Part shown: piece by piece, positions 35,386 through 43,919 of the stretch
How the letters are laid out: every line of letters begins with the position of its first letter
How positions within the stretch are numbered: position 1 is the stretch's first letter
From: Streptomyces sp. NBC_00234
GTDB lineage: Bacteria; Actinomycetota; Actinomycetes; Streptomycetales; Streptomycetaceae
Length of the DNA stretch: 64,000 nucleotides
Direction: 5' to 3'
NCBI RefSeq assembly: GCF_036195325.1
Contig: NZ_CP108101.1
Coordinates: forward strand, 3,782,001 to 3,846,000
Program-made: the position numbers and the translations under genes
Notes under the pieces: model-generated
What the model was told of the DNA's origin: nothing
What the model saw: only the letters and a program-made list of their open reading frames with translations
The model's database searches: none

Positions 35386-35802
35386 ATGTTCATGCCAGTC
35401 ACTTGGAACGACGCCGTTCGAAGGCTCCTGGACGAGCCCATTCCCGCCGTCCTCGCCACCGTGAACGCCGACGGAAGTCCGCAGACATCGGTGGTGTGGA
35501 TCACCCGGGACCACGACGACATCCTGATCTCCACCGCGGAGGGCCGCCGCAAGGACCGGAACGTGCGCCGCGACCCGCGCGTCAGCCTGACCGTGTACGA
35601 CCCGAAGGACCCGCTCCAGTACGTCGAGATCCGCGGCGTGGCCACGGTCGCCGCCGACCCCGGCCGGGCACTCGCCGTCCGCCTCGCGGAGGAGTACGAG
35701 GGACCGGGAGCCGGCGAGGACTTCCTGTCGCTCCCGCCGGAGGTGATCCGCATCGTGATCCGGATCGCGCCGCAGCACGTGGTGGGGACGGCCACCGAAT
35801 GA
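35386..35802 (+). CDS. PPOX-class flavin/F420-dependent protein
   Basis: A 138-aa split-barrel protein of the pyridoxamine-phosphate-oxidase-like fold. PIPAVLATVNADGSPQTSVVWI (strand 1-2 with the substrate-facing loop), ISTAEGRRKDRNVRRDPRVSLTVYD and YVEIRGVATV are the typical F420-binding family blocks. It is probably an F420H2-dependent reductase or cofactor carrier. ATG 35392, two codons on, is an alternative start. A strong terminator follows. Confidence 0.85.
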   Translation: MFMPVTWNDAVRRLLDEPIPAVLATVNADGSPQTSVVWITRDHDDILISTAEGRRKDRNVRRDPRVSLTVYDPKDPLQYVEIRGVATVAADPGRALAVRLAEEYEGPGAGEDFLSLPPEVIRIVIRIAPQHVVGTATE

Positions 35803-35806
35803 CGAA

Positions 35807-35842
35807 CGCCGGGGTGGTGCCCGTGTGGGCACCACCCCGGCG
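35807..35842 (+). terminator. Terminator after the PPOX gene
   Basis: Perfect 16-bp inverted repeat (35807-35822 with 35827-35842) with GTGT loop, 4 nt after the stop. Confidence 0.8.
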
Positions 35843-35950
35843 GTTTCACGGGGTCCGTCGGTTACCGACCTCATCGGCCGTCACCACGCGGTCACAGACG
35901 CGCGCGTCACCGATCTCGCCCTTCAGCTGTACGGGAGCCCGCGGGCCGGG

Positions 35951-36610
35951 CTACTTCACCGGCCGCAGCCCCAGCGGCCCCGCGATCTCCTGGACCATGA
36001 CGCGGCCGGCTTCCTCGGCCAGGTCCTCGTCGCCCGGGTCCTGGTCCGTGTCCAGGCCGTCGAGTTCTTCGAGGGGCTGGTTCAGGCGGATGTGGGCGAT
36101 GAGGGACTGGAGGGCGCGCAGGGTCGCGGAGGCCGTGGAGCCCCAGTTGGAGAAGTACGAGAACTGCCACCACCACAGCGCCTCGGCGGTGCGGCCCGCC
36201 TCGTAGTGGGCCAGGCCGTGGCCGAGGTCCGTGACCAGGTCGGCCAGGTCGTCGGAGATGCGGTGCGGGACCGGGGCCTTGCGGGGCTCGTACGGGTCGA
36301 AGACCTCGGAGTAGACGTCGATCGGTTCGAGGAGGGCCGCGAAGCGTTCGCGCAGGCCGTCCGCGTCCGGCTCGGGACCGAGGTCCGGCTCGTAGCGCTC
36401 GTCGGGCAGGACGTCCTCGTACGCACCCAGCCTGCCGCCGGCCAGCAGGAGCTGCGAGACCTGGAGGAGCAGTACGGGGACGGCCTCTTCGGGCTCCTCG
36501 ACCTTGGACACCTCGGTGACCGCGACGATGAACGTCTTGATCTGGTCCGCGATCTGGACGGCGAAGTCGTCCGGGTCCTGCGTGACGGAGTTCAGCGTGG
36601 CGTCAGACAT
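35951..36610 (-). CDS. DUF5063 domain-containing protein
   Basis: A 219-aa soluble, acidic protein. Start at MSDATLNSVTQDPDDFAVQ. Conserved blocks VPVLLLQVSQLLLAGGRLGA, YEVFDPYEPRK-like SEVFDPYEPRKAPVP and EALWWWQFSYFSNWGSTASATLRALQSLIAHI match the DUF5063 family, which sits next to recR in Streptomyces. Function unknown. It begins 66 nt after the recR stop, so it is probably co-transcribed with recR and ybaB. Confidence 0.85.
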   Translation of the reverse strand: MSDATLNSVTQDPDDFAVQIADQIKTFIVAVTEVSKVEEPEEAVPVLLLQVSQLLLAGGRLGAYEDVLPDERYEPDLGPEPDADGLRERFAALLEPIDVYSEVFDPYEPRKAPVPHRISDDLADLVTDLGHGLAHYEAGRTAEALWWWQFSYFSNWGSTASATLRALQSLIAHIRLNQPLEELDGLDTDQDPGDEDLAEEAGRVMVQEIAGPLGLRPVK

Positions 36611-36675
36611 CGAGGGGACCTCCCGTAGGCACGGTCTCGAACGGTGATCGGGGCCTGAGAAGCACAGCGCAGGTG

Positions 36676-37275
36676 TCAGACATCCAGGAGTCGCCTGCCT
36701 TCGAACGCGCGGCCCAGGGTGACCTCGTCCGCGTACTCGAGGTCGCCGCCCACGGGCAGGCCGCTGGCCAGCCGGGTCACCCTCAGGCCCATCGGCTTGA
36801 CCATCCGCGCCAGGTACGTCGCGGTGGCCTCGCCCTCCAGGTTGGGGTCCGTCGCCAGGATCAGCTCCGTGATGGAGCCGTCCGCGAGCCGGGCCAGCAG
36901 CTCGCGGATACGCAGATCGTCGGGACCGACGCCCTCGATCGGGCTGATCGCGCCGCCGAGGACGTGGTATCGGCCCCGGAACTCGCGGGTCCGCTCGATC
37001 GCGACGACGTCCTTGGGCTCCTCGACCACGCAGATGACCGTCAGATCGCGGCGGGTGTCCCGGCAGATGTTGCACTGCTCCTGCTGCGCGACGTTGCCGC
37101 ACACCGAACAGAACCGGACCTTGTCCTTGACCTCCAGGAGGGCATGGGCGAGGCGGCGTACGTCGGTGGGCTCGGCCTGCAGGATGTGAAAGGCGATCCG
37201 CTGCGCGCTCTTGGGACCGACGCCGGGCAGCCTGCCCAGTTCGTCGATGAGGTCCTGAACAACGCCTTCGTACAC
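36676..37275 (-). CDS. recR: Recombination protein RecR
   Basis: A 199-aa RecR of the RecFOR gap-repair pathway. N-terminal helix-hairpin-helix ([16 protein letters not shown]), a four-cysteine zinc finger ([16 protein letters not shown], about 57-72) and a TOPRIM domain ([30 protein letters not shown]). Full length, start and stop normal. It follows ybaB by 78 nt, the usual order in many bacteria. Confidence 0.97.
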   Translation of the reverse strand: MYEGVVQDLIDELGRLPGVGPKSAQRIAFHILQAEPTDVRRLAHALLEVKDKVRFCSVCGNVAQQEQCNICRDTRRDLTVICVVEEPKDVVAIERTREFRGRYHVLGGAISPIEGVGPDDLRIRELLARLADGSITELILATDPNLEGEATATYLARMVKPMGLRVTRLASGLPVGGDLEYADEVTLGRAFEGRRLLDV

Positions 37276-37353
37276 GGAACGCCTCTCTCCTGCTGTGCTG
37301 CTCTGCTCGTACCGTAGTTGGTACGCCTGGGTATCAGTAGGTCTCGGTCCGGG

Positions 37354-37689
37354 TCAGAAGGGGAGACCGGGCATACCGCCGAGACCCTGCGCGAGCGGGC
37401 CCAGCTTCTGCTGCTGGAGCGCCTGCGCGTTCTCGTTCGCTGCCTGGACGGCGGCCACGACGAGGTCGGCGAGCGTCTCGGTGTCCTCCGCGTCCACGGC
37501 CTTGGGGTCGATCACCAGGGCGCGGAGCTCGCCGGAGCCGGTGACCGTGGCCTTCACGAGGCCGCCGCCCGCCTGTCCGTCGACCTCGGTCCTGGCCAGT
37601 TCCTCCTGGGCCGCGGCAAGGTCCTGCTGCATCTTCTGGGCCTGCTGGAGCAGCTGCTGCATATTCGGCTGACCACCACCGGGAATCAC
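37354..37689 (-). CDS. YbaB/EbfC family nucleoid-associated protein
   Basis: A 111-aa DNA-binding protein. The GTG at 37689 ([14 protein letters not shown]) is chosen because AGGAG lies 5 nt upstream; an ATG five codons earlier has no such site. Family pattern: Gln-rich helix ([22 protein letters not shown]), [34 protein letters not shown]. It forms tweezer-like dimers on DNA and is typically encoded with recR. Confidence 0.93.
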   Translation of the reverse strand: MIPGGGQPNMQQLLQQAQKMQQDLAAAQEELARTEVDGQAGGGLVKATVTGSGELRALVIDPKAVDAEDTETLADLVVAAVQAANENAQALQQQKLGPLAQGLGGMPGLPF

Positions 37690-37999
37690 GGTCACTCCTG
37701 GCATTTCGACGACAAATGTTTCGGTATGCCGAGCCTACGTGCTCACCGGTCGCCGCGCCCCACTCGCCGGGGACCAACTCTTTCGGGTGAGATTTGGAAT
37801 GCGGTATTCACCCTCCTATACCTGATCACAGGCCGTGCGCACGCAGGAATCCTGCGATTTCGACTCCGCGGCCCACCATTCGGCGGTAGGAAGGGCATGC
37901 GTATCAGTACACCCAGGCGCCTCAGCGGTAACGCAGAGTTACCCGGAGCCACCCAGAGAACCCACGTCGTTCCTACGCAGAGTGCAGAGGAGTGCCCCG

Positions 38000-38788
38000 G
38001 TGAGTCAGCCGGAGATGCAGCCCGAGGGGCCGCCCCGCAAGGAGTCCGGCGAGGGAACCGGTGGAGAAACCGGAACTGAGCGCTCCGTTTCAACTCCGGA
38101 GATGGGGGCGCCCAGGGACCTCACGGTCCGGGCCTTCCCGCTCGGAGACTGGGGCGAGCCCGCCGAACGTCTCGACGAGCTCTACCGCTGGGTCGAGGAC
38201 GGTGCCCTGCGCACCGCGGACTGGTATCTGCACGACCGCCTCCGCAAGCGCCGCGCCGCGCGGGCGCTGCGGCTGGGTACGGCGGCCGGGGCGGTCGCCG
38301 GGGCGGCGCTGCCGCTGCTCGATCTGACGGGCGCGCTGGACGGGGCGGCGGGCTGGGGCTATCTGTCGCTGCTGCTGGGTGCCGCGTGCGTGGCGTGCGA
38401 CCGGTACTTCGGACTGACCTCCGGATGGATAAGGAATCTCGCCACCGCGCAGGCCGTGCAGCGGCGGCTCCAGGTGCTCCAGTTCGACTGGGCGTCCGAG
38501 TGCGTCCGGGAGGTGCTGGGGCCGACCGAGGGCACGGCGAGCGAGGCCGCGGAGCGGTGCCTCGGGGTGCTGCGGCGGTTCTCCGAGGACGTCACGGAGC
38601 TCGTACGGTCCGAGACCGCGGACTGGATGGTGGAGTTCCGGGCCGGGCCCGCTCCGCTGGGGATGCAGTCGATGGTGCCGGGGGGTGCGGGGCGGGCGGA
38701 GCCGGGGGGATCGCTCGGGCGGTTCGCGCTGCCGACCGTCGCCCGGCCGAACATGCCTCGGCAGAGGCCGCCGGAGCCGCCGCGGTAG
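38000..38788 (+). CDS. SLATT domain-containing membrane protein
   Basis: A 262-aa protein from GTG 38000 (GAGGAG upstream). A Pro/Glu-rich disordered N-terminus leads to a SLATT core with two adjacent helices (TAAGAVAGAALPLLDLTGAL and GYLSLLLGAACVACDRYFG) and a long C-terminal helix (ATAQAVQRRLQVLQFDWASE). SLATT proteins are thought to be pore-forming effectors or sensors in nucleotide-signalling conflict systems; no such partner is visible here, so a housekeeping role is equally possible. Confidence 0.8.
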   Translation: MSQPEMQPEGPPRKESGEGTGGETGTERSVSTPEMGAPRDLTVRAFPLGDWGEPAERLDELYRWVEDGALRTADWYLHDRLRKRRAARALRLGTAAGAVAGAALPLLDLTGALDGAAGWGYLSLLLGAACVACDRYFGLTSGWIRNLATAQAVQRRLQVLQFDWASECVREVLGPTEGTASEAAERCLGVLRRFSEDVTELVRSETADWMVEFRAGPAPLGMQSMVPGGAGRAEPGGSLGRFALPTVARPNMPRQRPPEPPR

Positions 38789-38802
38789 GGCGGACGGGGT
38801 TA

Positions 38803-38828
38803 CCGGGGCCATCCCGGGACGGCCCCGG
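38803..38828. terminator. Hairpin between convergent genes
   Basis: Two 13-base arms with one mismatch (G-U on the minus strand) and almost no loop, between the SLATT gene and the next convergent gene. Confidence 0.5.
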
Positions 38829-38842
38829 CACGGGCGCGGCGG

Positions 38843-39493
38843 TCAGCTGAAGATGATCATGGAGCCTTGGGCAAGGCTTCTCGTCGCCGCCGCGTGCAGG
38901 CCCAGCCAGACGTGGCGTTCGCGGGCGAACGGGTTGTCGTCGGGGCGCATCGGACCGGCCGGCTCCTCCAGCGTGGTCGGACCGATGGGCGGGAGCGGGG
39001 CGGCCGGCGGGTTGGCCGGGTCGATGCCGATCGACGGGCCCACGAACTCCAGCTCCCGCAGCAGACCGTGCGAGGAGCCCAACGGGCCGCCGCCCTCCAG
39101 CAGTTCGTCGTTGGTGAGCGGGGCGGAGAAGTCCACCGGGACGTACGCCCCCGCGTGGTCGTAGTGCCAGACCAGGTGCGACTGCTGCGCACTCTGCTCG
39201 AACATCTCCAGCAACTGCTCGTAGTCCCCGCCCAGTTCGTCGACGGGAGTCACGGCGAGACCGCTCAGCTGGAGGAGGTAGGCGCGGCGCAGGAAGTGCA
39301 GCGCGTCGTAGTCGAACCCCGCGACCGGGGCGACGTCCCCGGTGAGGCCCGGCATGTAGGCGTAGACGGGGACGGGCGGCAGTCCCGCGTCGCCCAACGC
39401 CTTGTCGTAGGAGGCGATCTCTTCGGCGAACGGGTTGTCGGGGCTGTGGCACAGCACGTCGACGAGGGGGACCAGCCACAGGTCACAGGCCAC
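38843..39493 (-). CDS. Conserved hypothetical protein (actinobacterial)
   Basis: A 216-aa soluble protein, GTG start (VACDLWLVPLVDVLCHS) with GGAGAG 10-16 nt upstream. Distinctive segments: PDNPFAEEIASYDKAL, VAGFDYDALHFLRRAYLLQ, QSHLVWHYDHAGAYVP and GSSHGLLRELEFVGPSIGIDP. I recall this as a widespread streptomycete protein without assigned function. No membrane segment; two Cys at the N-terminus. Confidence 0.75.
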   Translation of the reverse strand: MACDLWLVPLVDVLCHSPDNPFAEEIASYDKALGDAGLPPVPVYAYMPGLTGDVAPVAGFDYDALHFLRRAYLLQLSGLAVTPVDELGGDYEQLLEMFEQSAQQSHLVWHYDHAGAYVPVDFSAPLTNDELLEGGGPLGSSHGLLRELEFVGPSIGIDPANPPAAPLPPIGPTTLEEPAGPMRPDDNPFARERHVWLGLHAAATRSLAQGSMIIFS

Positions 39494-39575
39494 GAATGCT
39501 CGCTCTCCAACGGGTTCGTGCGATGGTCGGGACAGCGTAATGCGGACGGAACGTCCCGCACAGAGCACCTCCCGA

Positions 39576-40313
39576 CTATTCCGCCGGTCCTGCCGTCCCC
39601 GCACCGTGACCCGGGTGCGCCGGGTCCCCGGCCGCGAGCCGGTCCGCCCACTTCAGGCCGTGCTCGTTGTACGCGTCGAGCACCGCGCGTACGGCGTCCG
39701 CGTCCGCGTCCATGATCGCCTCCACCAGTTCCTGGTGGCCGCTCCACAGCCAGTCCAGTACGTCGGCGTCCCCGCGCAGGTACGGCACGGCGAACACCCA
39801 CGCCTGGACCCGCAGGCGGTGCAGGAAGTCGGTGATGTAGGTGTTGGCGACGATCGTGCCGAGCTCACGCCAGAAGCGCAGGTCGTAGCCGATCAGTATG
39901 TCGAGGTCGCCGGAGCGGGCCGCCCGTGCGGCTTCCTCCGCCCGTCGGCGTACGGAGACGAGCGTGTCGCGGTACGGGGCGAGGCGGGCGCGGGCCGGCT
40001 GCGGCCCCTGGAAGACGCCGCGGAACACCCCGTCGATCACGAGCGCGCGGGCTTCCACCATCGACCGGTAGTCGGCCACGCCGAACTGGCGCACATGGAA
40101 ACCGCGGTGCTGGTCCGATTCGAGGAGGCCCTGCGCCGCGAGGTCGAAGAGCGCCTCGCGCACCGGGGTCGCGGAGACCCCGTACTGCTCCGCGATCTGC
40201 TTGACGGTGAACTCCCGGCCCGGCTGCAAGCGCCCTGCCAGCACCTCGTCACGCAGTGCGTCCGCGATCTGCTGCCGCAGCGTATTGCGGGTCACGCCTC
40301 CGCTCGCGCGCAT
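39576..40313 (-). CDS. GntR family regulator (FadR/FCD type)
   Basis: A 245-aa regulator. Winged helix at about 9-75 (RQQIADALRDEVLAGRLQPG, VKQIAEQYGVSATPVREAL), then an FCD ligand-binding domain with the metal-site histidine-rich helix region (DLRFWRELGTIVANTYITDFLHRLR ... SGHQELVEAIMDAD). Usually a repressor of carboxylate catabolism. It lies 105 bp from the aminotransferase gene on the same strand and may regulate it. Confidence 0.9.
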   Translation of the reverse strand: MRASGGVTRNTLRQQIADALRDEVLAGRLQPGREFTVKQIAEQYGVSATPVREALFDLAAQGLLESDQHRGFHVRQFGVADYRSMVEARALVIDGVFRGVFQGPQPARARLAPYRDTLVSVRRRAEEAARAARSGDLDILIGYDLRFWRELGTIVANTYITDFLHRLRVQAWVFAVPYLRGDADVLDWLWSGHQELVEAIMDADADAVRAVLDAYNEHGLKWADRLAAGDPAHPGHGAGTAGPAE

Positions 40314-40417
40314 GGCGCCCCCTCCCCTTCTCGACTTTCGGTCACCTTAAGCCAGGCGCGGCTGCCCGGATCCGGGCAGGTGACACCGTAGAGGGAGGGG
40401 GCGTGGTGCGGAACTCG

Positions 40418-41782
40418 TTACGCGGTGTGCTCGTCGGCGACCGAGAGGGCCGCGTCCAGGGCCGCCAGACCCTCCTTCGCCTCCGCCTCGGTGACGTTGC
40501 AGGCGGGCACGGCGTGGGTGCGGTTCATGTTGATGAAGGGCCAGAGGCCGTTCTTCTTCGCCGCCGCGCCGAAGGCCGCCATGGGGGCGTTGTCCGCGCC
40601 CGCGGCGTTGTACGGGACCAGGGGTTCGCGGGTCTCCCTGTTGCGGACCAGGTCCAGCGCCCAGAACGCGCCGAGGCCACGGACCTCGCCGACGGAGGGG
40701 TGGCGCTCGGCCAGCTCGCGCAGGCCCGGGCCGAGGACGTTCTCACCGATGTGGGCGGCGTTCTCGATGACCTTCTCGTCCTCCATCACCTTGATGGTGG
40801 CGACGGCCGCCGCGCAGGCCAGCGGGTGACCGGAGTAGGTCAGTCCGCCCGGGTAGGGGCGGGTCTCGAAGGTGGCGGCGATCTCGGCGTTGATCGCGAC
40901 TCCGCCGAGCGGGACGTAACCGGAGTTGACGCCCTTGGCGAAGGTCATCAGGTCGGGGACGACGTCGTAGTGGTCGGCGGCGAACCACTTGCCCGTACGG
41001 CCGAAACCGGCCATGACCTCGTCGAGGACGAAGACGATGCCGTACCGGTCGCAGAGCGCGCGGACGCCCGCGAGGTAGCCGGGCGGCGGCGTCATGATGC
41101 CCGCCGTGCCGGGGATCGTCTCCAGGATGATCGCCGCGATGGTGGACGGGCCCTCGAAGGCGAGGGTGTCCTCCAGGTGCTGGAGCGCGCGGGCGCACTC
41201 CTCGGCCTCGGTCTCGGCGTAGAACGGCGAGCGGTAGAGGAACGGCGCCCAGAAGCGGACGACGCCGGCCGAGCCGTTGTCGGACGGCCAGCGGCGCGGG
41301 TCACCGGTGAGGTTGATCGCGGTGGAGGTGGCGCCGTGGTACGAGCGGTACGCGGAGAGCACCTTCGTACGGCCGGTGTGCAGCCGGGCCATGCGGACGG
41401 CGTTCTCGACGGCCTCGGCGCCGCCGTTGGTGAAGAAGATCTTGTCCAGGTCGCCCGGGGTGCGCTCGGCGATGAGGCGTGCGGCCTCGGAGCGCGCCTC
41501 GATCGCGAAGGCGGGGGCGAAGGTGGCGAGCTTGCCGGCCTGCTCCTGGATCGCGGCGACGACGGTGGGGTGCTGGTAGCCGATGTTCGTGTAGACGAGG
41601 CCGCTGGTGAAGTCCAGGTAGCGGTTGCCGTCGTAGTCCCAGAAATACGCCCCCTCGGCGCCGGCGACGGCGAGCGGGTCGATCAGGCCCTGGGCGGACC
41701 AGGAGTGGAACACGTGCGCGCGGTCGGCGGCCTTCACGGCCGCTCCGGCCGCGGAGTCGACATACGGGGCATGAGGGGTCAT
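40418..41782 (-). CDS. Class III aminotransferase (PLP-dependent, aspartate aminotransferase family)
   Basis: A 454-aa fold-type I aminotransferase of the omega-amino acid/4-aminobutyrate type. Motifs: FFTNGGAEAVENAVRMAR, FVLDEVMAGFGRTGKWFA (PLP Asp), TFAKGVNSGYVPLGG with the PLP lysine, and YSGHPLACAAAVA. The start at MTPHAPY is by family length; ATG 41818 with AAGGTGG upstream is an alternative. Substrate unknown, possibly omega-amino acids such as beta-alanine or taurine-like compounds. Confidence 0.9.
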   Translation of the reverse strand: MTPHAPYVDSAAGAAVKAADRAHVFHSWSAQGLIDPLAVAGAEGAYFWDYDGNRYLDFTSGLVYTNIGYQHPTVVAAIQEQAGKLATFAPAFAIEARSEAARLIAERTPGDLDKIFFTNGGAEAVENAVRMARLHTGRTKVLSAYRSYHGATSTAINLTGDPRRWPSDNGSAGVVRFWAPFLYRSPFYAETEAEECARALQHLEDTLAFEGPSTIAAIILETIPGTAGIMTPPPGYLAGVRALCDRYGIVFVLDEVMAGFGRTGKWFAADHYDVVPDLMTFAKGVNSGYVPLGGVAINAEIAATFETRPYPGGLTYSGHPLACAAAVATIKVMEDEKVIENAAHIGENVLGPGLRELAERHPSVGEVRGLGAFWALDLVRNRETREPLVPYNAAGADNAPMAAFGAAAKKNGLWPFINMNRTHAVPACNVTEAEAKEGLAALDAALSVADEHTA

Positions 41783-41957
41783 GCCGCGAGCGTAGGTCCT
41801 GGTGAGGGCGTGCTCCATGGCCACCTTGTATGGAGTGTGGCGTTCGGTTCGGCAGGGTGTCGGGTCCGGTGGCGGGTCCCGTGCGGTCGGTACGGGTCCC
41901 GTACCGCGTGGCGGGTCCCGTACCGACCTCCCATGCGATTGACAGCATGCTGCCTTC

Positions 41958-41975
41958 ATGACAGCCTACTGTCAT
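41958..41975. promoter_or_regulatory. Palindromic operator upstream of the DJ-1/MarR operon
   Basis: Inverted repeat ATGACAG-ccta-CTGTCAT, framed by a second GCATGC pair (41945-41950 and 41979-41984). It is 46 nt upstream of the DJ-1 start in a divergent region, and a likely target of the MarR protein encoded in the operon or of the GntR protein. Confidence 0.5.
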
Positions 41976-42020
41976 AGCGCATGCAGTGAAGGTCCCGCGT
42001 TTCGAGTCCTGGAGGTCGCC

Positions 42021-42614
42021 ATGACCCGCACGACCGTTCATCTGGCCGTCTACGACACCTTCGCCGACTGGGAGACCGGGCACACCACCGCCCATCTCAC
42101 GCAGAACGGCTTCACGGTGCGGACCGTCGGGCTCACGACGGAACCCGTCACCACCATGGGCGGGGTACGCGTCCAGCCCGATCTGGCCCTCGACGAGCTG
42201 CGGCCCGAGGACAGCGCACTGCTCCTCCTGACCGGGGCGAACCTCTGGGACACCGGCGAGGAGCTGGCGCCCTTCGCCCGCACGGCCCGCGCGTTCCTCG
42301 ACGCGGGGGTGCCGGTCGCGGCGATCTGCGGGGCGACGGCCGGACTCGCACGCGAGGGCCTGCTCGACGACCGGGCGCACACGAGCGCCGTCTCCTTCTA
42401 CCTGGCGGCCACGGGGTATGCGGGGGGTGCGCGGTACGTCGACGCGGACGCGGTGACGGACGGCGGCCTCGTCACGGCCGGGCCGACCGAACCGGTGGCG
42501 TTCGCGCGGGAGGTGTTCGGGCTGCTGGGGGTGTACGAGGCGGAGAAGCTGGATGCCTGGTACCGGCTGTTCCACGACTCCGACGCGAGTGCGTACGAGG
42601 TGTTGGCGGGATGA
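42021..42614 (+). CDS. DJ-1/PfpI family protein
   Basis: A 197-aa class I glutamine amidotransferase-like protein. GGAGG precedes ATG 42021. The nucleophile elbow VAAICGATAGLA has the Cys; LLTGANLW and the helix FLDAGVPVAAIC match the family. The usual His follows less clearly. The MarR gene overlaps its stop by four bases, so the pair is an operon, probably a stress- or reactive-carbonyl-response unit. Confidence 0.88.
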   Translation: MTRTTVHLAVYDTFADWETGHTTAHLTQNGFTVRTVGLTTEPVTTMGGVRVQPDLALDELRPEDSALLLLTGANLWDTGEELAPFARTARAFLDAGVPVAAICGATAGLAREGLLDDRAHTSAVSFYLAATGYAGGARYVDADAVTDGGLVTAGPTEPVAFAREVFGLLGVYEAEKLDAWYRLFHDSDASAYEVLAG

Positions 42615-43093
42615 GCGGCTCCGCCGACGACCAGGAGCGGCTGACCCGGACGGCACTCGGGGTGTTCCGGCTGAACGGCCAGTTCCTCGCGGTGTCCGAG
42701 GAGTTGGCCCGGCCCGCCGGGCTCACCGCGGCGTGGTGGCAGGTGCTCGGGGCGGTACTGCGCGAGCCGCTGCCGGTGTCCGGGATCGCGCGGGCCATGG
42801 GGATCACGCGGCAGAGCGTGCAGCGGATCGCGGATCTGCTGGTCGGGAAGGGGCTGGCGGAGTACGTGCAGAATCCCGCCCACCGCCGCGCGAAACTGCT
42901 CCGCCCGACGGAGGAGGGCCGGGCGGCGGTGTCCCGGATCGGCCCCGGCCACGCGGAGTTCGCCGCGCGGCTCGCGAAGGAGCTGGGGGCGGAGGGGTTC
43001 GCGGAGACGGTACGGGTGCTGGAGCGGCTGTCGGCGGCGGTGGACGCGGTGGGCGGCGCGGCCGGGGAGACGTCGGCGCCCCGGTCCGGTTGA
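42611..43093 (+). CDS. MarR family transcriptional regulator
   Basis: A 160-aa winged helix: LTAAWWQVLGAVLREPLPVSGIARAMGITRQSVQRIADLLVGKGLAEYVQNPAHRRAKLLRPTEEG-type arrangement with the recognition helix GITRQSVQRI and wing NPAHRRAKLL. It overlaps the DJ-1 gene by four bases. Likely regulates its own operon through the palindrome at 41958-41975. Confidence 0.9.
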   Translation: MSGSADDQERLTRTALGVFRLNGQFLAVSEELARPAGLTAAWWQVLGAVLREPLPVSGIARAMGITRQSVQRIADLLVGKGLAEYVQNPAHRRAKLLRPTEEGRAAVSRIGPGHAEFAARLAKELGAEGFAETVRVLERLSAAVDAVGGAAGETSAPRSG

Positions 43094-43160
43094 ACGGCTC
43101 CGGCCGGGCCCGTGGCCGGTCGTACGGAACCGGGACCCCGGGCCGCACGTCCCCCGGTAC

Positions 43161-43781
43161 ATGCTGACCATCCTGGGGATACTCTTCGCCGTCGCCCCGG
43201 CCGTCGTCTGGATGACGATCGCCCGCACCCGCGGCATCGGCTTCGCGATCGGCGGCGCGCTCCTGGCCGGAGCGGGCCTGCTGATCGGCGTCCAGCAGGG
43301 CTGGATCGACGCCCCCCGGGCCGACGCGCATCTCGTGTACACGGCCCTCGCTCCCCTGCTCGTCGCCTGCGGCGCGGGTCTGGAGCGCCGGCACGAGAAC
43401 ACCCCTCCGCCGGAGTGGATTCCGCGCCGCAACGGCGCCATCGGCTTCCTGGGCGTGCAGTTCGCCCTCACTCTCGTGGTCGGCCTGCTGTACGCCGTGA
43501 TGCTCAGCGAAGGCTCGGACGCCCCGCCGGCGAGGGCCGTACCCGCGCTCCCGCCCGGCATCACCATGGTCTCCGAAGGCACCGGTTGCGGGTCCGGCGG
43601 CTGTTACCGCCTGGTGGAGGTCGCCAGCGAGGACGGCCTGACCCGCCCGGAGATCATCCGGACACTGGACCTCCAGAAGGAAACCTGCCGCCCCAGCGGC
43701 TGGCTGCTGGACTGGCGCGACGTATGCGTCGGGGCGAACGACAACGGCAGGAACGTCGTCGTCTACGCGGCCTGGAGCTGA
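43161..43781 (+). CDS. Hypothetical membrane protein
   Basis: A 206-aa protein with about four hydrophobic helices in residues 1-115 (ILGILFAVAPAVVWMTIA, GFAIGGALLAGAGLLIG, FLGVQFALTLVVGLLYAVML) and an external C-terminal domain containing GCGSGGCYRLVEVA and two further Cys (likely disulfides). I recall similar streptomycete proteins without assigned function. ATG start without a strong ribosome binding site. Confidence 0.7.
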   Translation: MLTILGILFAVAPAVVWMTIARTRGIGFAIGGALLAGAGLLIGVQQGWIDAPRADAHLVYTALAPLLVACGAGLERRHENTPPPEWIPRRNGAIGFLGVQFALTLVVGLLYAVMLSEGSDAPPARAVPALPPGITMVSEGTGCGSGGCYRLVEVASEDGLTRPEIIRTLDLQKETCRPSGWLLDWRDVCVGANDNGRNVVVYAAWS

Positions 43782-43919
43782 CGGGGCACCACCCCGTCCC
43801 CCCGGGACGCATATTCCGCGGCCACTGTCCGCGCCATGCCATACCCTGCGATCCGGGCCGCACCCCTCTCTCATCTCCGGGTGCCACGCGGCCCACTTAC
43901 CGTGGGGGTAACAGACACT

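Noticed and set aside
40256-41977. 573-codon plus-strand frame antisense to the aminotransferase
   Set aside because: Shadow of the PLP aminotransferase; Gly/Val/Arg-rich and without motifs.
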